Source of the DNA: JAYPAN01 sp038123715
GTDB lineage: Bacteria > Pseudomonadota > Alphaproteobacteria > RS24
Reading direction: 5' to 3'
DNA: 64,000 bases
Assembly (NCBI GenBank): GCA_038123715.1
Contig: JAYPAN010000002.1
Coordinates: 62,001 to 126,000, forward strand
This document shows, in pieces, positions 26,498 through 35,619 of this stretch. How positions within the stretch are numbered: position 1 is the stretch's first letter; every line of letters begins with the position of its first letter. The translations under genes were made by a program, and so were the position numbers. Below the pieces are notes generated by a model. The model had not been told where the DNA came from, made no database searches, and saw only the letters and a list, made by a program, of their open reading frames with translations.

Positions 26498-27943
26498 ATG
26501 AGTTCAGGCAGCAAAACCGCAGCCCCGTCAGCGCAGGATTTGTTTTTCGGCCAAAGCGGGCTGGAACAGGCACAAACCGGACGTTTTGTTGAATCGGCAT
26601 TAGCCAAGGCCGATGATGGTGAATTATTTCTCGAATATACGCTGTCCGAGGCGTTTTCCTTTGATGACAACCGTCTGAAAGCAGCCAGTTTTGACACGGC
26701 GCAAGGCTTTGGCCTGCGCGCGGTCAGTGGCGAGGCGGTCGGCTATGCCCATGCCACGGAATTGACGCCGGAAGCGCTGGCGCGCGGCGCGGCCAGCCTG
26801 TCGCCGGTATTAAGCGGTCACAGCGGCACAATGGCAGCCGCACCGCAGGCCGCAACCACACCGCTTTACCTGCCCGACAACCCACTCGACAGTGCCGGTT
26901 TTGAGGATAAGGTGAAATTGCTTGAACATATCAACGCCTATGCCCGCGCCCGCGACAATCGGGTGCGGCAAGTCTCGGTTTCGCTGGCCGGTGAATGGCA
27001 AGCGGTCGCCATTTTGCGTCCCGAAAGCGCGCCGGTTTATGATATCCGCCCGCTTGTGCGCCTTGATGTGTCCATTGTGGTCGGCGAAGGTGACCGGCAG
27101 GAAACCGGCCATAGCGGGCGCGGCGGGCGCGCCAATTATGGACAATGGCTGGCGCCGGATAATTGGCAGGAACAGGTTGACAATGCGTTGCGTCAAGCGG
27201 TCACCAATCTTGACGCGATACCGGCACCGGCCGGTGAAATGGATGTCGTTCTTGGCCCAGGCTGGCCGGGCATTTTGCTGCATGAAGCGGTCGGTCACGG
27301 GCTGGAAGGCGATTTCAACCGCAAAAAAACCTCGGCTTTTTCCGACCGTATCGGCGAGCGCGTTGCCTCGCCCGGTGTGACAGTCATTGATGACGGCACA
27401 TTGCCCGACCGGCGCGGCTCGCTGACCATTGATGATGAAGGCACACCAACCAGCAAAACTGTGCTGATTGAGGACGGGATTTTGCGCGGCTATATGCAAG
27501 ACCGGCTCAATGCGCGGTTGATGGGGATGGAGGCCACCGGCAATGGGCGGCGTGAAAGCTTTGCCTGCCAGCCCATGCCCCGCATGACCAATACCTATAT
27601 GTTGGGCGGACAACATGACCCGCAGGAAATACTCGCCAGTGTGAAAAACGGCGTTTATGCCACCGCTTTTGGCGGCGGTCAGGTCGATATCACATCCGGC
27701 AAATTCGTATTTTCCTGCACCGAAGCCTATGAAATCAAAGATGGCAAGCTTGGCGCGCCGCTGAAAGGCGCCACGCTTATCGGCACCGGGCCGGAATCCA
27801 TGCAACGCATTTCAATGATTGGCAATGATATGGCGCTTGATGAAGGCATTGGCACTTGCGGCAAAGCCGGACAGGGCGTGCCGGTCGGTGTCGGCCAGCC
27901 TTCCTTGCGGATTGACGGGCTGACCGTTGGCGGCACGGGCTGA
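26498..27943 (+). CDS. tldD: Metalloprotease TldD
   Basis: TldD pairs with TldE/PmbA to form a zinc protease that degrades unfolded peptides and, in some bacteria, matures ribosomally made peptides or antitoxins. The 481-residue protein has the metal-binding HEAVGHGLEGDFNRK (HExxxH) near residue 265, the downstream GTCGKAGQGVPVG cysteine near the C-terminus and the family CQPMPRMTNTYM segment. I chose the ATG at 26498, which has AAAGGAG nine bases upstream, over an ATG 11 codons earlier. PmbA is encoded 4.4 kb away; no peptide substrate is evident between them. Confidence 0.93.
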   Translation: MSSGSKTAAPSAQDLFFGQSGLEQAQTGRFVESALAKADDGELFLEYTLSEAFSFDDNRLKAASFDTAQGFGLRAVSGEAVGYAHATELTPEALARGAASLSPVLSGHSGTMAAAPQAATTPLYLPDNPLDSAGFEDKVKLLEHINAYARARDNRVRQVSVSLAGEWQAVAILRPESAPVYDIRPLVRLDVSIVVGEGDRQETGHSGRGGRANYGQWLAPDNWQEQVDNALRQAVTNLDAIPAPAGEMDVVLGPGWPGILLHEAVGHGLEGDFNRKKTSAFSDRIGERVASPGVTVIDDGTLPDRRGSLTIDDEGTPTSKTVLIEDGILRGYMQDRLNARLMGMEATGNGRRESFACQPMPRMTNTYMLGGQHDPQEILASVKNGVYATAFGGGQVDITSGKFVFSCTEAYEIKDGKLGAPLKGATLIGTGPESMQRISMIGNDMALDEGIGTCGKAGQGVPVGVGQPSLRIDGLTVGGTG

Positions 27944-27958
27944 GGCCGCAATATCTGA

Positions 27959-29329
27959 TTAAAAAGCGGTTTCCTTGAAAATCGGGGTGATATCACCGCC
28001 CCAATCGCCATGATATTTGTCGAGCAGCCGCGCCGCCGGTGAACGGCCATCGGCGACAATCTCCTGCAAATAGGCCAGAAAGCGAGTTTCATCGCGCCCG
28101 TCAACAAGCCGCCCGCGCGCGCGCAAACCCTGTTCGGCCAAATCAACCACCTGGCGCGCCACATCAAGCAGCGTGCCGCCGCGAAACGGCGTTGCCAGCC
28201 CCGATATCGGCGCCTGATGGCGCAGCGTGTTGCGTTCTTCGGCTGACCAATCGGCGATTAAATCATGCGCTTTGGCCTGCGTGACGGCATCATAAAGCAG
28301 GCCAACCCACAGCGCCGGTAAAGCACACAGCGAAGCCCAAGGCCCGCTATCAGCACCGCGCATTTCGATAAAGCGCTTGACGCGCGCTTCGGGAAATAAA
28401 GTGGTCAAATGGTCTTCCCAATCCTGCGCGCTTGGCAATTCGCCCGGCAAGGCGGGCAATTTGCCTTGCATGAAGTCGCGGAAAGACATGCCCAACGCAT
28501 CGACAAAATGGCCGTCGCGCATGACAAAATACATCGGCACATCAAGCGCATAATCGACATATTGTTCAAAGCCGAAACCCGGCTCAAAAGCCGCCGGCAA
28601 CATGCCGGTGCGATCCGGATCCGTATCCAGCCAGACCAGCGAACGCTCGGACACATGGCCGGTGGGCTGGCTATTTTTGAACGGCGAATTGGCAAAAAGA
28701 GCCGTCGCCACCGGTTGCAAGGCCAGCGCGATTTGCAATTTCTCGACCATATCCTGCTCGGTCGCAAAATCGAGATTAACCTGCACTGTGGCCGATAAAT
28801 ACATCATTTCAAGGCCGCGATTACCGCGCTTGGGCATATATTGATTCATCAGCAAATAGCGGCCTTTGGGCATTTGCGGTGCGTCTGCCAACCCCCAGAC
28901 CGGCGCATAGCCAACGCCCATATAGCTTTGCCCCAGCTTTTCGGCAACCGCCTGAACCTCTTTCAAATGACCGCGCACTTCGGCGCATGTTTCATGAATG
29001 GTCGCCAAGGGCGCGCCGGATAATTCAAGCTGCCCGCCCGGCTCAAGCGTTACCGAGCCGCCGCCATCAGCCATTGGCCGTTGCAGGGCGATAAGATTAT
29101 CGCCCTCATATTTGCCCTGCCAACCAAAGCCCATCAGCCCTTCCAGCATGGCACGAATTCCATTTTCGCCTTCATATTCAAGCGGTTGCAATGTGTCTGC
29201 ATGAAAGCCAAACTTTTCATGCTCAGTGCCGATGCGCCATGCCTCAACCGGCTTGCAACCGGCCTGCATCCAGTCTTTCAAGTGCTGCGGGGTTTCAAAA
29301 AATTGCGGCTCTGGTGTTGCGGCGGACAT
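27959..29329 (-). CDS. gshA: Glutamate-cysteine ligase
   Basis: First enzyme of glutathione synthesis, joining glutamate and cysteine with ATP. The 456-residue protein is of the alphaproteobacterial/plant type: opening RIGTEHEKFGF, then ADGGGSVTLEPGGQLELSGAP, YLSATVQVNLDF and RFIEMRGADSGPWASLCALPALWVGLLY. The ATG at 29329 follows AGGAG; a GTG-like start six codons earlier lacks support. It converges on tldD with a 15-base gap. Glutathione produced here would serve the peroxiredoxin at 15.2 kb. Confidence 0.95.
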   Translation of the reverse strand: MSAATPEPQFFETPQHLKDWMQAGCKPVEAWRIGTEHEKFGFHADTLQPLEYEGENGIRAMLEGLMGFGWQGKYEGDNLIALQRPMADGGGSVTLEPGGQLELSGAPLATIHETCAEVRGHLKEVQAVAEKLGQSYMGVGYAPVWGLADAPQMPKGRYLLMNQYMPKRGNRGLEMMYLSATVQVNLDFATEQDMVEKLQIALALQPVATALFANSPFKNSQPTGHVSERSLVWLDTDPDRTGMLPAAFEPGFGFEQYVDYALDVPMYFVMRDGHFVDALGMSFRDFMQGKLPALPGELPSAQDWEDHLTTLFPEARVKRFIEMRGADSGPWASLCALPALWVGLLYDAVTQAKAHDLIADWSAEERNTLRHQAPISGLATPFRGGTLLDVARQVVDLAEQGLRARGRLVDGRDETRFLAYLQEIVADGRSPAARLLDKYHGDWGGDITPIFKETAF

Positions 29330-29401
29330 CACTATTCTCCTGCACACCCTTTATGAGCGTGTTGCCTTTTATGTAGGTGCGTTTGAGGCTTTCGGCAAGC
29401 C

Positions 29402-30190
29402 TTACCGCCAATCGCCAAACCGCGCTTGCAACACGGCAAGCGCCGCGACAACCGCCGTATCCGTGCGAAGAATACGCGGGCCAAGGCTCAAGCGCAGCAT
29501 TTGGGCATGGGCGTTCAGCATGGCATGTTCGCTGGCGTCAAAGCCGCCTTCCGGCCCGACCAGCACGGCCAGCCCGCCTTGTATTTTGCTGTCGCTATCC
29601 GCCAATTCCTGCCCGCCCAATCCGGCTCCGGACGGCGCGGTTTCATCGCAAAACACCAAAGGCCGGTCGGCTGGCCAATCCTGCAAAATATCCTCAAGCC
29701 TTTGCGGCGCGGCGATTTCCGGCACATTCAAAATCCCGCATTGCTCAGCTGCCTCAATGGCATTGGCGCGCAGCCGGTCAATTTTCACCATGCCGCCCCC
29801 GCCTTGCGTGCGTCGGGTTATCACCGGCACCAGCCGCGACACACCCATTTCCGTTGCCTTTTGCGCCAAATAATCCAGCCGGTCGCGCTTGACCGGCGCG
29901 ACCAACAGCCATAAATCGCCGCCCGCGCTTTGCGGCCTGTGCTGTGTGCCAATGACAAGCTCGGCCTGTTTTTTGCCCAAAGCCTCAATTTGCGCCTGCC
30001 ATTCGCCATCAGCCCCGTTAAACAACAGCACCGCATCGCCGGTCTGGCAGCGCAGCACATTGCGTAAATAATGCGCTTGATTGCCGGTTAGGCTGATTTT
30101 TGCCTCTGCAGCCAGCGTCGCGGTGACATACAGCCTTTGGCGCGGCTCATATACCGGCTGTGACTGGACGTTTGGACGCTGGCGTGGCAT
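29402..30190 (-). CDS. rsmE: 16S rRNA (uracil(1498)-N(3))-methyltransferase
   Basis: RsmE methylates U1498 of 16S rRNA late in 30S assembly. The 262-residue protein has an N-terminal PUA-like part (HYLRNVLRCQTGD) and a C-terminal SPOUT domain with KATEMGVSRLVPVITRR, LVGPEGGFDASE and LSLGPRILRTDTAVVAAL forming the knotted SAM site. The ATG at 30190 has GAGG six bases upstream and replaces an in-frame TTG four codons earlier. It is divergent from ubiA, a usual pairing in alphaproteobacteria. Confidence 0.95.
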   Translation of the reverse strand: MPRQRPNVQSQPVYEPRQRLYVTATLAAEAKISLTGNQAHYLRNVLRCQTGDAVLLFNGADGEWQAQIEALGKKQAELVIGTQHRPQSAGGDLWLLVAPVKRDRLDYLAQKATEMGVSRLVPVITRRTQGGGGMVKIDRLRANAIEAAEQCGILNVPEIAAPQRLEDILQDWPADRPLVFCDETAPSGAGLGGQELADSDSKIQGGLAVLVGPEGGFDASEHAMLNAHAQMLRLSLGPRILRTDTAVVAALAVLQARFGDWR

Positions 30191-30287
30191 GTCTATCCTC
30201 AATCATGTGCGGGCAGGCATATGAAAACGGGCGCTGCCGACCGCATTTATCGCTCGGCACTATGACGCAAGGTAAGCAAAAACTCAA

Positions 30288-31208
30288 ATGGCACAGCAAG
30301 ACGATACCGCACCTGCCGACCGCGAAACCGGCCTGCTTATGCGCTATTTGCCGCCTCCGGCGCGCGCCTATGCCGAGTTGATGCGGCTTGACCGACCGGT
30401 CGGCACATGGCTGTTATTCTGGCCCTGCCTGTGGGGCATGACGCTGGCGCTGGCGCCGCTCAACGCCTATCCGCAACCGGCTATGATTGCGCTGTTTGCC
30501 TTTGGCGCGCTGGTCATGCGCGGGGCGGGATGCACAATAAATGACATTATTGACGCCGATATTGACGCCCGCGTCGCGCGCACGGCGGGGCGTCCGCTGC
30601 CATCGGGGCGGGTCAGCAAGCGGGCGGCGTTTTTGTTTCTGGCGGCGCAATGCCTTATCGGGCTTGTTGTGCTGTTGCAATTCAACCTGCCGACAATCAT
30701 GTTGGGCGTCGCCTCGCTGGCTCTCATTACCGCTTATCCATTTATGAAACGGCTGACATGGTGGCCGCAATTATTTCTCGGCCTGACTTTTAATTGGGGC
30801 GCGCTGATGGGTTATGCGGCGATAAAGGGCGAGATATCGGTCGCTGCATTGGCGCTTTATGCGGCAGGCATATTCTGGACATTGGGCTATGACACGATTT
30901 ACGCCCATCAGGACAAGGAAGATGACGCGCTTATCGGTGTCAAAAGCTCGGCTCTGCGCCTCGGCCAATATAGCCGCCCGGCGATTGCCGTGTTTTACGC
31001 GCTGATGCTGGCCTGCCTCGGCCTGGCGGGCAGCCTTGTCCAAATGACCATTTTATTCTGGGTCGGGCTGGCAGTCACGGCTTGGCATTTGGCCATGCAG
31101 GTTTATTGGCTGGATATTGACGATGCGGCGCAATGCCTGAAACTGTTCCGCAGGAACCGCAATACCGGTTTGATTGTCGCCGCCACGCTGGCATTGGGGA
31201 TTTTCTAG
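30288..31208 (+). CDS. ubiA: 4-hydroxybenzoate polyprenyltransferase
   Basis: UbiA prenylates 4-hydroxybenzoate, the first membrane step of ubiquinone synthesis. The 306-residue protein has about eight or nine membrane helices and both Asp-rich metal-binding motifs: NDIIDADIDARVARTAGRP at about residue 83 and YDTIYAHQDKEDD at about residue 204. An AAGG lies near the ATG. It shares a promoter region with rsmE. The quinone would feed the respiratory chain ending in the oxidase at 21-26 kb. Confidence 0.95.
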   Translation: MAQQDDTAPADRETGLLMRYLPPPARAYAELMRLDRPVGTWLLFWPCLWGMTLALAPLNAYPQPAMIALFAFGALVMRGAGCTINDIIDADIDARVARTAGRPLPSGRVSKRAAFLFLAAQCLIGLVVLLQFNLPTIMLGVASLALITAYPFMKRLTWWPQLFLGLTFNWGALMGYAAIKGEISVAALALYAAGIFWTLGYDTIYAHQDKEDDALIGVKSSALRLGQYSRPAIAVFYALMLACLGLAGSLVQMTILFWVGLAVTAWHLAMQVYWLDIDDAAQCLKLFRRNRNTGLIVAATLALGIF

Positions 31209-31264
31209 CCAATCGGAGATTTCCGGGACTGGTATAGGGTCGCAAAAAAGCCTATATAAAGGTT

Positions 31265-32308
31265 ATGGGAACGGCTACTCATATAAATCCAAGCGCCAAA
31301 CGGATAGCCGCGAAAGAGCTTTTCGACTTGCCGACTCTGGAAAAATTGCGGAAACGCTCCGATTTTATCGGCTTTGCGCTGATTGTCCATGCGTGGGCGT
31401 TGATTTTCGCGGCGATGGCGCTGTTTCATTTTTTCCCCAATCCGCTGACATTTCTGCTGGCGGTGATGATTATCGGCGCGCGGCAATTGGGGCTGGCTGT
31501 GCTGATGCATGACGCCGCCCATCTGGCTTTGTTTCGCACCAAAAGCCTGAATAATTGGGCCAGTGATTTATTTTGCGGCTGGCCGACATTGGCGCGCACG
31601 CAAAGCTATCGCAGCTATCACATGAAACATCATGCGCGCACCCAGCAACCCGATGACCCGGATTTGATATTGTCGAAACCCTTTCCGATTACCCGCAAAA
31701 GCCTGCGCCGCAAAATGCTGCGCGATTTAACCGGCCAGACCGGCTTTCAGCAAAGGCGGGCGCAATTTGCCAATAATTTCGGGCCGAAAGAATTGGGCGT
31801 GTTGGGGCGTATCCGGCATTTTCTGCCGCGCATGGGGCCGGCTTTAGCGTTCAATGCGGTGTTGTTGGCGGCTTGTGCCTATCTGTTTCACTGGTCCTAT
31901 TATCTGATGTTTTGGGTGCTGCCCTTTCTGACCTATCACATGGCGATTACGCGGCTGCGTAACATTGCCGAACATGCGATTGTGCCGGATAATGACGACC
32001 CGTTTCGCAATGCGCGCACCACCAAGGCGGGCTGGCTGGCGCGGCTTTTCCTCGCGCCTTATTGGGTCAATTACCATGTCGAACACCACTTGCTGATGCA
32101 TATTCCCTGCTACCGCCTGTCGGCCATGCATAAAGCGCTTATCGCCAATGGTTTCGGCCCGCGCATGGAAATGGCGCCGAATTATTTTAATGTTCTGAAA
32201 CGCGCCTGTGCGCGCCCCGATGATGAAGACCGTCCCGGCGGCATTGTTCATAACAGTCGGCGGCGCGTGTCGGGCAGTTTCGACAAGGGCTTTTCGGCCA
32301 ATAGCTAA
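31265..32308 (+). CDS. Membrane fatty acid desaturase family protein
   Basis: A 347-residue diiron membrane desaturase with the three histidine boxes: HDAAH (about residue 80), HMKHH (about 120) and HVEHH (about 275), and four or five hydrophobic helices between them. The family introduces double bonds into acyl chains or hydroxylates related lipids; the exact substrate cannot be read from the sequence. The ATG has AAAGG six bases upstream. It follows ubiA by 56 bases and precedes pmbA by 21, so the three may share a transcript. Confidence 0.9.
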   Translation: MGTATHINPSAKRIAAKELFDLPTLEKLRKRSDFIGFALIVHAWALIFAAMALFHFFPNPLTFLLAVMIIGARQLGLAVLMHDAAHLALFRTKSLNNWASDLFCGWPTLARTQSYRSYHMKHHARTQQPDDPDLILSKPFPITRKSLRRKMLRDLTGQTGFQQRRAQFANNFGPKELGVLGRIRHFLPRMGPALAFNAVLLAACAYLFHWSYYLMFWVLPFLTYHMAITRLRNIAEHAIVPDNDDPFRNARTTKAGWLARLFLAPYWVNYHVEHHLLMHIPCYRLSAMHKALIANGFGPRMEMAPNYFNVLKRACARPDDEDRPGGIVHNSRRRVSGSFDKGFSANS

Positions 32309-32329
32309 TCACCATTTTCGGAGTATTTA

Positions 32330-33667
32330 ATGGCAGACCGCAATATCGACCTTGCGCAGCAGATTATCGACCTTACGCTGGCTTTGGGTGCAGACAGCGC
32401 CGATGCCATTGTCGGTGAAAGCGCATCCCTGTCTTTTTCTTGCCGCAAGGGCGAACTTGAAGACAGTGAACGCGCCGAAAGCCGCGATTTGGGCTTACGC
32501 GCCATTATCGGACAGAAACAGGCTTTTGTTTCCGGCACGGCGGTCGATAAAGATGCGCTGGCGCGTTTGGCCGAACGCGCGGTGGATATGGCACGCACCG
32601 CCCCTGACGACCCGTTTTGCGGTCTGGCCGATGCCGCCCAGCTGGCGACCGAATTTCCCGCGCTTGATTTGGCCGACAGCCATGAACCAAGCGCCGAACA
32701 ATTGCTTAATATGGCGCTCGAAACCGAAGCCGCCGCCCTTGCCCATGACGGCATCACCAATACGGAGGGGGCTGGCGCCAGCTGGGGACGCGGCGCCACC
32801 GCGCTTGTCACCAGCAATGGCTTTGCCGGCAGTTATGAAAGCACCAGCTTTTCATTGAGCTGCGCTGTTGTCGGCGGCGAAGGCGACACAATGGAGCGCG
32901 ACTATGCCAGCCACAGCGCGCGCCATTTGGCTGACCTCGACACGCCGCATGATATTGGCACACGCACAGCAGAGCGCACTTTGGCGCGTTTGAACCCGCG
33001 CAAATTGGAAAGCCGGAAAGCGGCTGTATTTTTCGACCCGCGCGTCTCCGCCTCTTTATTGGGGCATTTTGCCGCCGCTATTTCCGGCGCAGCGATTGCC
33101 CGTGGCACCAGCTTTTTGCGCGATGCCATGAACAGCCAGATTTTCCCCGACAATGTGCAAATCATTGACGCGCCGTCGCGTCCGCGCGGCCTGCGCTCGG
33201 CCGGTTTTGACGGCGAAGGTCTGGCTATGGCGACATTATCACCGGTTGAAAACGGCCAGCTTTGCCATTGGCTGCTCGACACTTCTACCGCCAAACAGCT
33301 TGGCCTGCAAAGCAATGGCCGCGCGGCACGCGGCACGGGCGGCCCGCCTTCGCCTTCGGCCACCAATCTGTATATGGCCGCCGGTGACAAATCTCCCGAA
33401 ACGCTGATGCGCGAGATTGGCACCGGTCTTTACGTGACCGAGCTGATTGGCATGGGCGTCAATGGCATAACCGGTGATTACAGTCGCGGAGCAGCAGGTT
33501 TCTGGATTGACGGCGGCGAAATCGCCTATCCGGTTTCGGAAATCACCATTGCCAGCAATCTGAAAGACATGTTCGCCAATCTGACACCTGCCGCCGACCT
33601 TGAGTTTCGCCGAGGTGTCAATGCACCGACATTGTTGGTCGAAGGCATGACACTGGCCGGTCTCTAG
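32330..33667 (+). CDS. pmbA: TldE/PmbA family metalloprotease subunit
   Basis: The PmbA (TldE) partner of TldD. The 445-residue protein shares the TldD fold (SADAIVGESASLSFSCRKGELED at the start, SNGFAGSYESTSFSLS, GVNGITGDYSRGAAGFWIDGGEIAYPVSEITIA at the end) but lacks the HExxxH zinc motif, as expected for the non-metal subunit. It lies downstream of the desaturase gene and 4.4 kb from tldD. Together they would form the heterodimeric protease. Confidence 0.93.
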   Translation: MADRNIDLAQQIIDLTLALGADSADAIVGESASLSFSCRKGELEDSERAESRDLGLRAIIGQKQAFVSGTAVDKDALARLAERAVDMARTAPDDPFCGLADAAQLATEFPALDLADSHEPSAEQLLNMALETEAAALAHDGITNTEGAGASWGRGATALVTSNGFAGSYESTSFSLSCAVVGGEGDTMERDYASHSARHLADLDTPHDIGTRTAERTLARLNPRKLESRKAAVFFDPRVSASLLGHFAAAISGAAIARGTSFLRDAMNSQIFPDNVQIIDAPSRPRGLRSAGFDGEGLAMATLSPVENGQLCHWLLDTSTAKQLGLQSNGRAARGTGGPPSPSATNLYMAAGDKSPETLMREIGTGLYVTELIGMGVNGITGDYSRGAAGFWIDGGEIAYPVSEITIASNLKDMFANLTPAADLEFRRGVNAPTLLVEGMTLAGL

Positions 33668-33762
33668 CTTACCGAGCCGGACAAGCAGCCAGATGGACGG
33701 CTACAGGGGCGGACAAATATGCTAAACTTGGGGAATCAATTCTGCCAGACAGGGGATATCAG

Positions 33763-35619
33763 GTGAGCCAAAATGCGACCACCGGAGATGACGCCGCGCA
33801 ACCGGCTGCTGTCGGCCAGCCCGATGAGCAAGGCGGTGCGGCACTGGCGATAAAATACCGGCAGCGCAAATCGCGCTCCATCGCCCTGATTGAGCGCATG
33901 TTGCGCGGTTATTTGCGCCCGTTTCTGGCGCTGCTTGGCCTTTCCGTGCTGGCCAATATGGTGGTTGCCGCGACCACTGGCGCGCTGCCCTGGTTTATCC
34001 AGCAAGCGATTGACGAAGTGTTTAATGCCGGTAATGAGGCCATGCTGGTGCTGATACCGGCCGGTGTGATTGGCGTGTCGCTGGTCAAGGGCGCGGCCAC
34101 TTATGGCTCAAATGTTATCATGGCCTATGTCGGCCAGCGCACCACCGCCAATATACAGCGCGATTTATTCGCCCGCCTGGTGCGCGGTGATTTGGCCTAT
34201 ATCAGCACCCAGCACAGTGGCGAATATATCGCCATTTTCATGAATGATGTGATACGCCTGCGCGACAGCGTTTCAGCGACAATTATCAATCTGGCGCGCC
34301 ATTTGCTGACCGTGTTCGCGCTGACCGGTTTCATGTTTTACATGAATTGGAAAATGGCGCTGATTTACACGATTATTGTTATTCCGCTGGGGCTGGCGTC
34401 CATGCGGCGGCTCGGCAAAGTGACTCGCAAAGCCTCGCGGCAGGGACTTGAAGAAACGGGCGGCCTGTCCACGCTGATTGCCGAAACCTTGGGCGGTGTG
34501 CGGATTGTTAAAGCCTATGGGCAGGAAGATGACCAAATCGCCCGTGCCGGCACGACGATTGACCGGGTGCTGGAATATACCATGCGCGCCATGCGCGCCC
34601 GCATTGCTGCCAGCCCGGCGATTGAAATGCTGGCCGGAATTGCCGTCGGTATTATTATTTTCTTTGGCGGTTATCAGTCCACGCAAGGCAATCTTACAGC
34701 CGGAGAGTTTATGGGCTTTATCACGGCGCTTTTGGCAGTGTATCAGCCCTTGCGGGCGGTTGCCAATATCCAGACCGTCTTGCAGGAAGGTGTTTCGGCG
34801 GGCGACCGGATTTTCGCCATTCTCGACCATCCCGATGAAATCCTTGACGCGCCTGATGCGGTGGATTTGCGTGTGACGGACGCGCATATACGGTTTGACA
34901 ATGTAGCCTTTCGCTATCAAACCCGCGACACGCAAGCGTTGAACGGTGTTAGCATTGATGTGCCATCCGGCCAGACCATTGCGCTGGTCGGGGCGTCCGG
35001 CTCCGGCAAATCAACCCTGCTCAACCTGTCTTTGCGGTTTTTTGATATTGATTCCGGCCGTATTGAAATTGACGGGCAGGATATTCAGCAAGTGCATTTG
35101 AAAAGCCTGCGCGAGGCGATGGCGCTTGTCACGCAAGACCCGTTTTTATTCGATGACACAATCGCCAATAATATCGCCTTTGGCCGCCCCGATGCGACCG
35201 CTGCCGATATTCAGCAGGCGGCGCAACAGGCGGCAGCGCACGGGTTCATCAGTGAATTGCCCGACGGCTATGACACGCGCGTCGGCGAAGGCGGTGTGCG
35301 CCTGTCCGGCGGGCAGAAACAGCGCATTGCGATTGCCCGCGCGCTTATCAAGGATGCGCCCATCCTGCTGCTTGACGAGGCCACTTCGGCGCTTGATACG
35401 GCCTCGGAACAGCAAGTGCAGCAGGCACTTGATGAGCTGATGAAAGGGCGCACAGCTTTGGTGATTGCCCATCGCCTGTCCACCATTCGCCATGCCGACC
35501 GGATTTATGTGCTGGGAGATGGCGCGGTCGTGGAATCCGGCACACATGATGATTTGCTGGCCGCTAATGGCAGCTATGCGACTTTGTATGAAAAACAGTT
35601 CCATGAAGGGGATGATTGA
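33763..35619 (+). CDS. Lipid A export-type ABC transporter (MsbA-like)
   Basis: A 618-residue half transporter that probably flips the lipid A core across the inner membrane. Six membrane helices fill residues 45-345. The ATPase part has Walker A GASGSGKST, the Q-loop VTQDPFLFDDT, signature LSGGQKQRIAIARAL, Walker B PILLLDEATSALD and the H-loop IAHRLST. The start is GTG at 33763 with AGGGG eight bases upstream. It overlaps waaA by one base and precedes lpxK, which supports the lipid A assignment over a general drug exporter. Confidence 0.9.
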   Translation: MSQNATTGDDAAQPAAVGQPDEQGGAALAIKYRQRKSRSIALIERMLRGYLRPFLALLGLSVLANMVVAATTGALPWFIQQAIDEVFNAGNEAMLVLIPAGVIGVSLVKGAATYGSNVIMAYVGQRTTANIQRDLFARLVRGDLAYISTQHSGEYIAIFMNDVIRLRDSVSATIINLARHLLTVFALTGFMFYMNWKMALIYTIIVIPLGLASMRRLGKVTRKASRQGLEETGGLSTLIAETLGGVRIVKAYGQEDDQIARAGTTIDRVLEYTMRAMRARIAASPAIEMLAGIAVGIIIFFGGYQSTQGNLTAGEFMGFITALLAVYQPLRAVANIQTVLQEGVSAGDRIFAILDHPDEILDAPDAVDLRVTDAHIRFDNVAFRYQTRDTQALNGVSIDVPSGQTIALVGASGSGKSTLLNLSLRFFDIDSGRIEIDGQDIQQVHLKSLREAMALVTQDPFLFDDTIANNIAFGRPDATAADIQQAAQQAAAHGFISELPDGYDTRVGEGGVRLSGGQKQRIAIARALIKDAPILLLDEATSALDTASEQQVQQALDELMKGRTALVIAHRLSTIRHADRIYVLGDGAVVESGTHDDLLAANGSYATLYEKQFHEGDD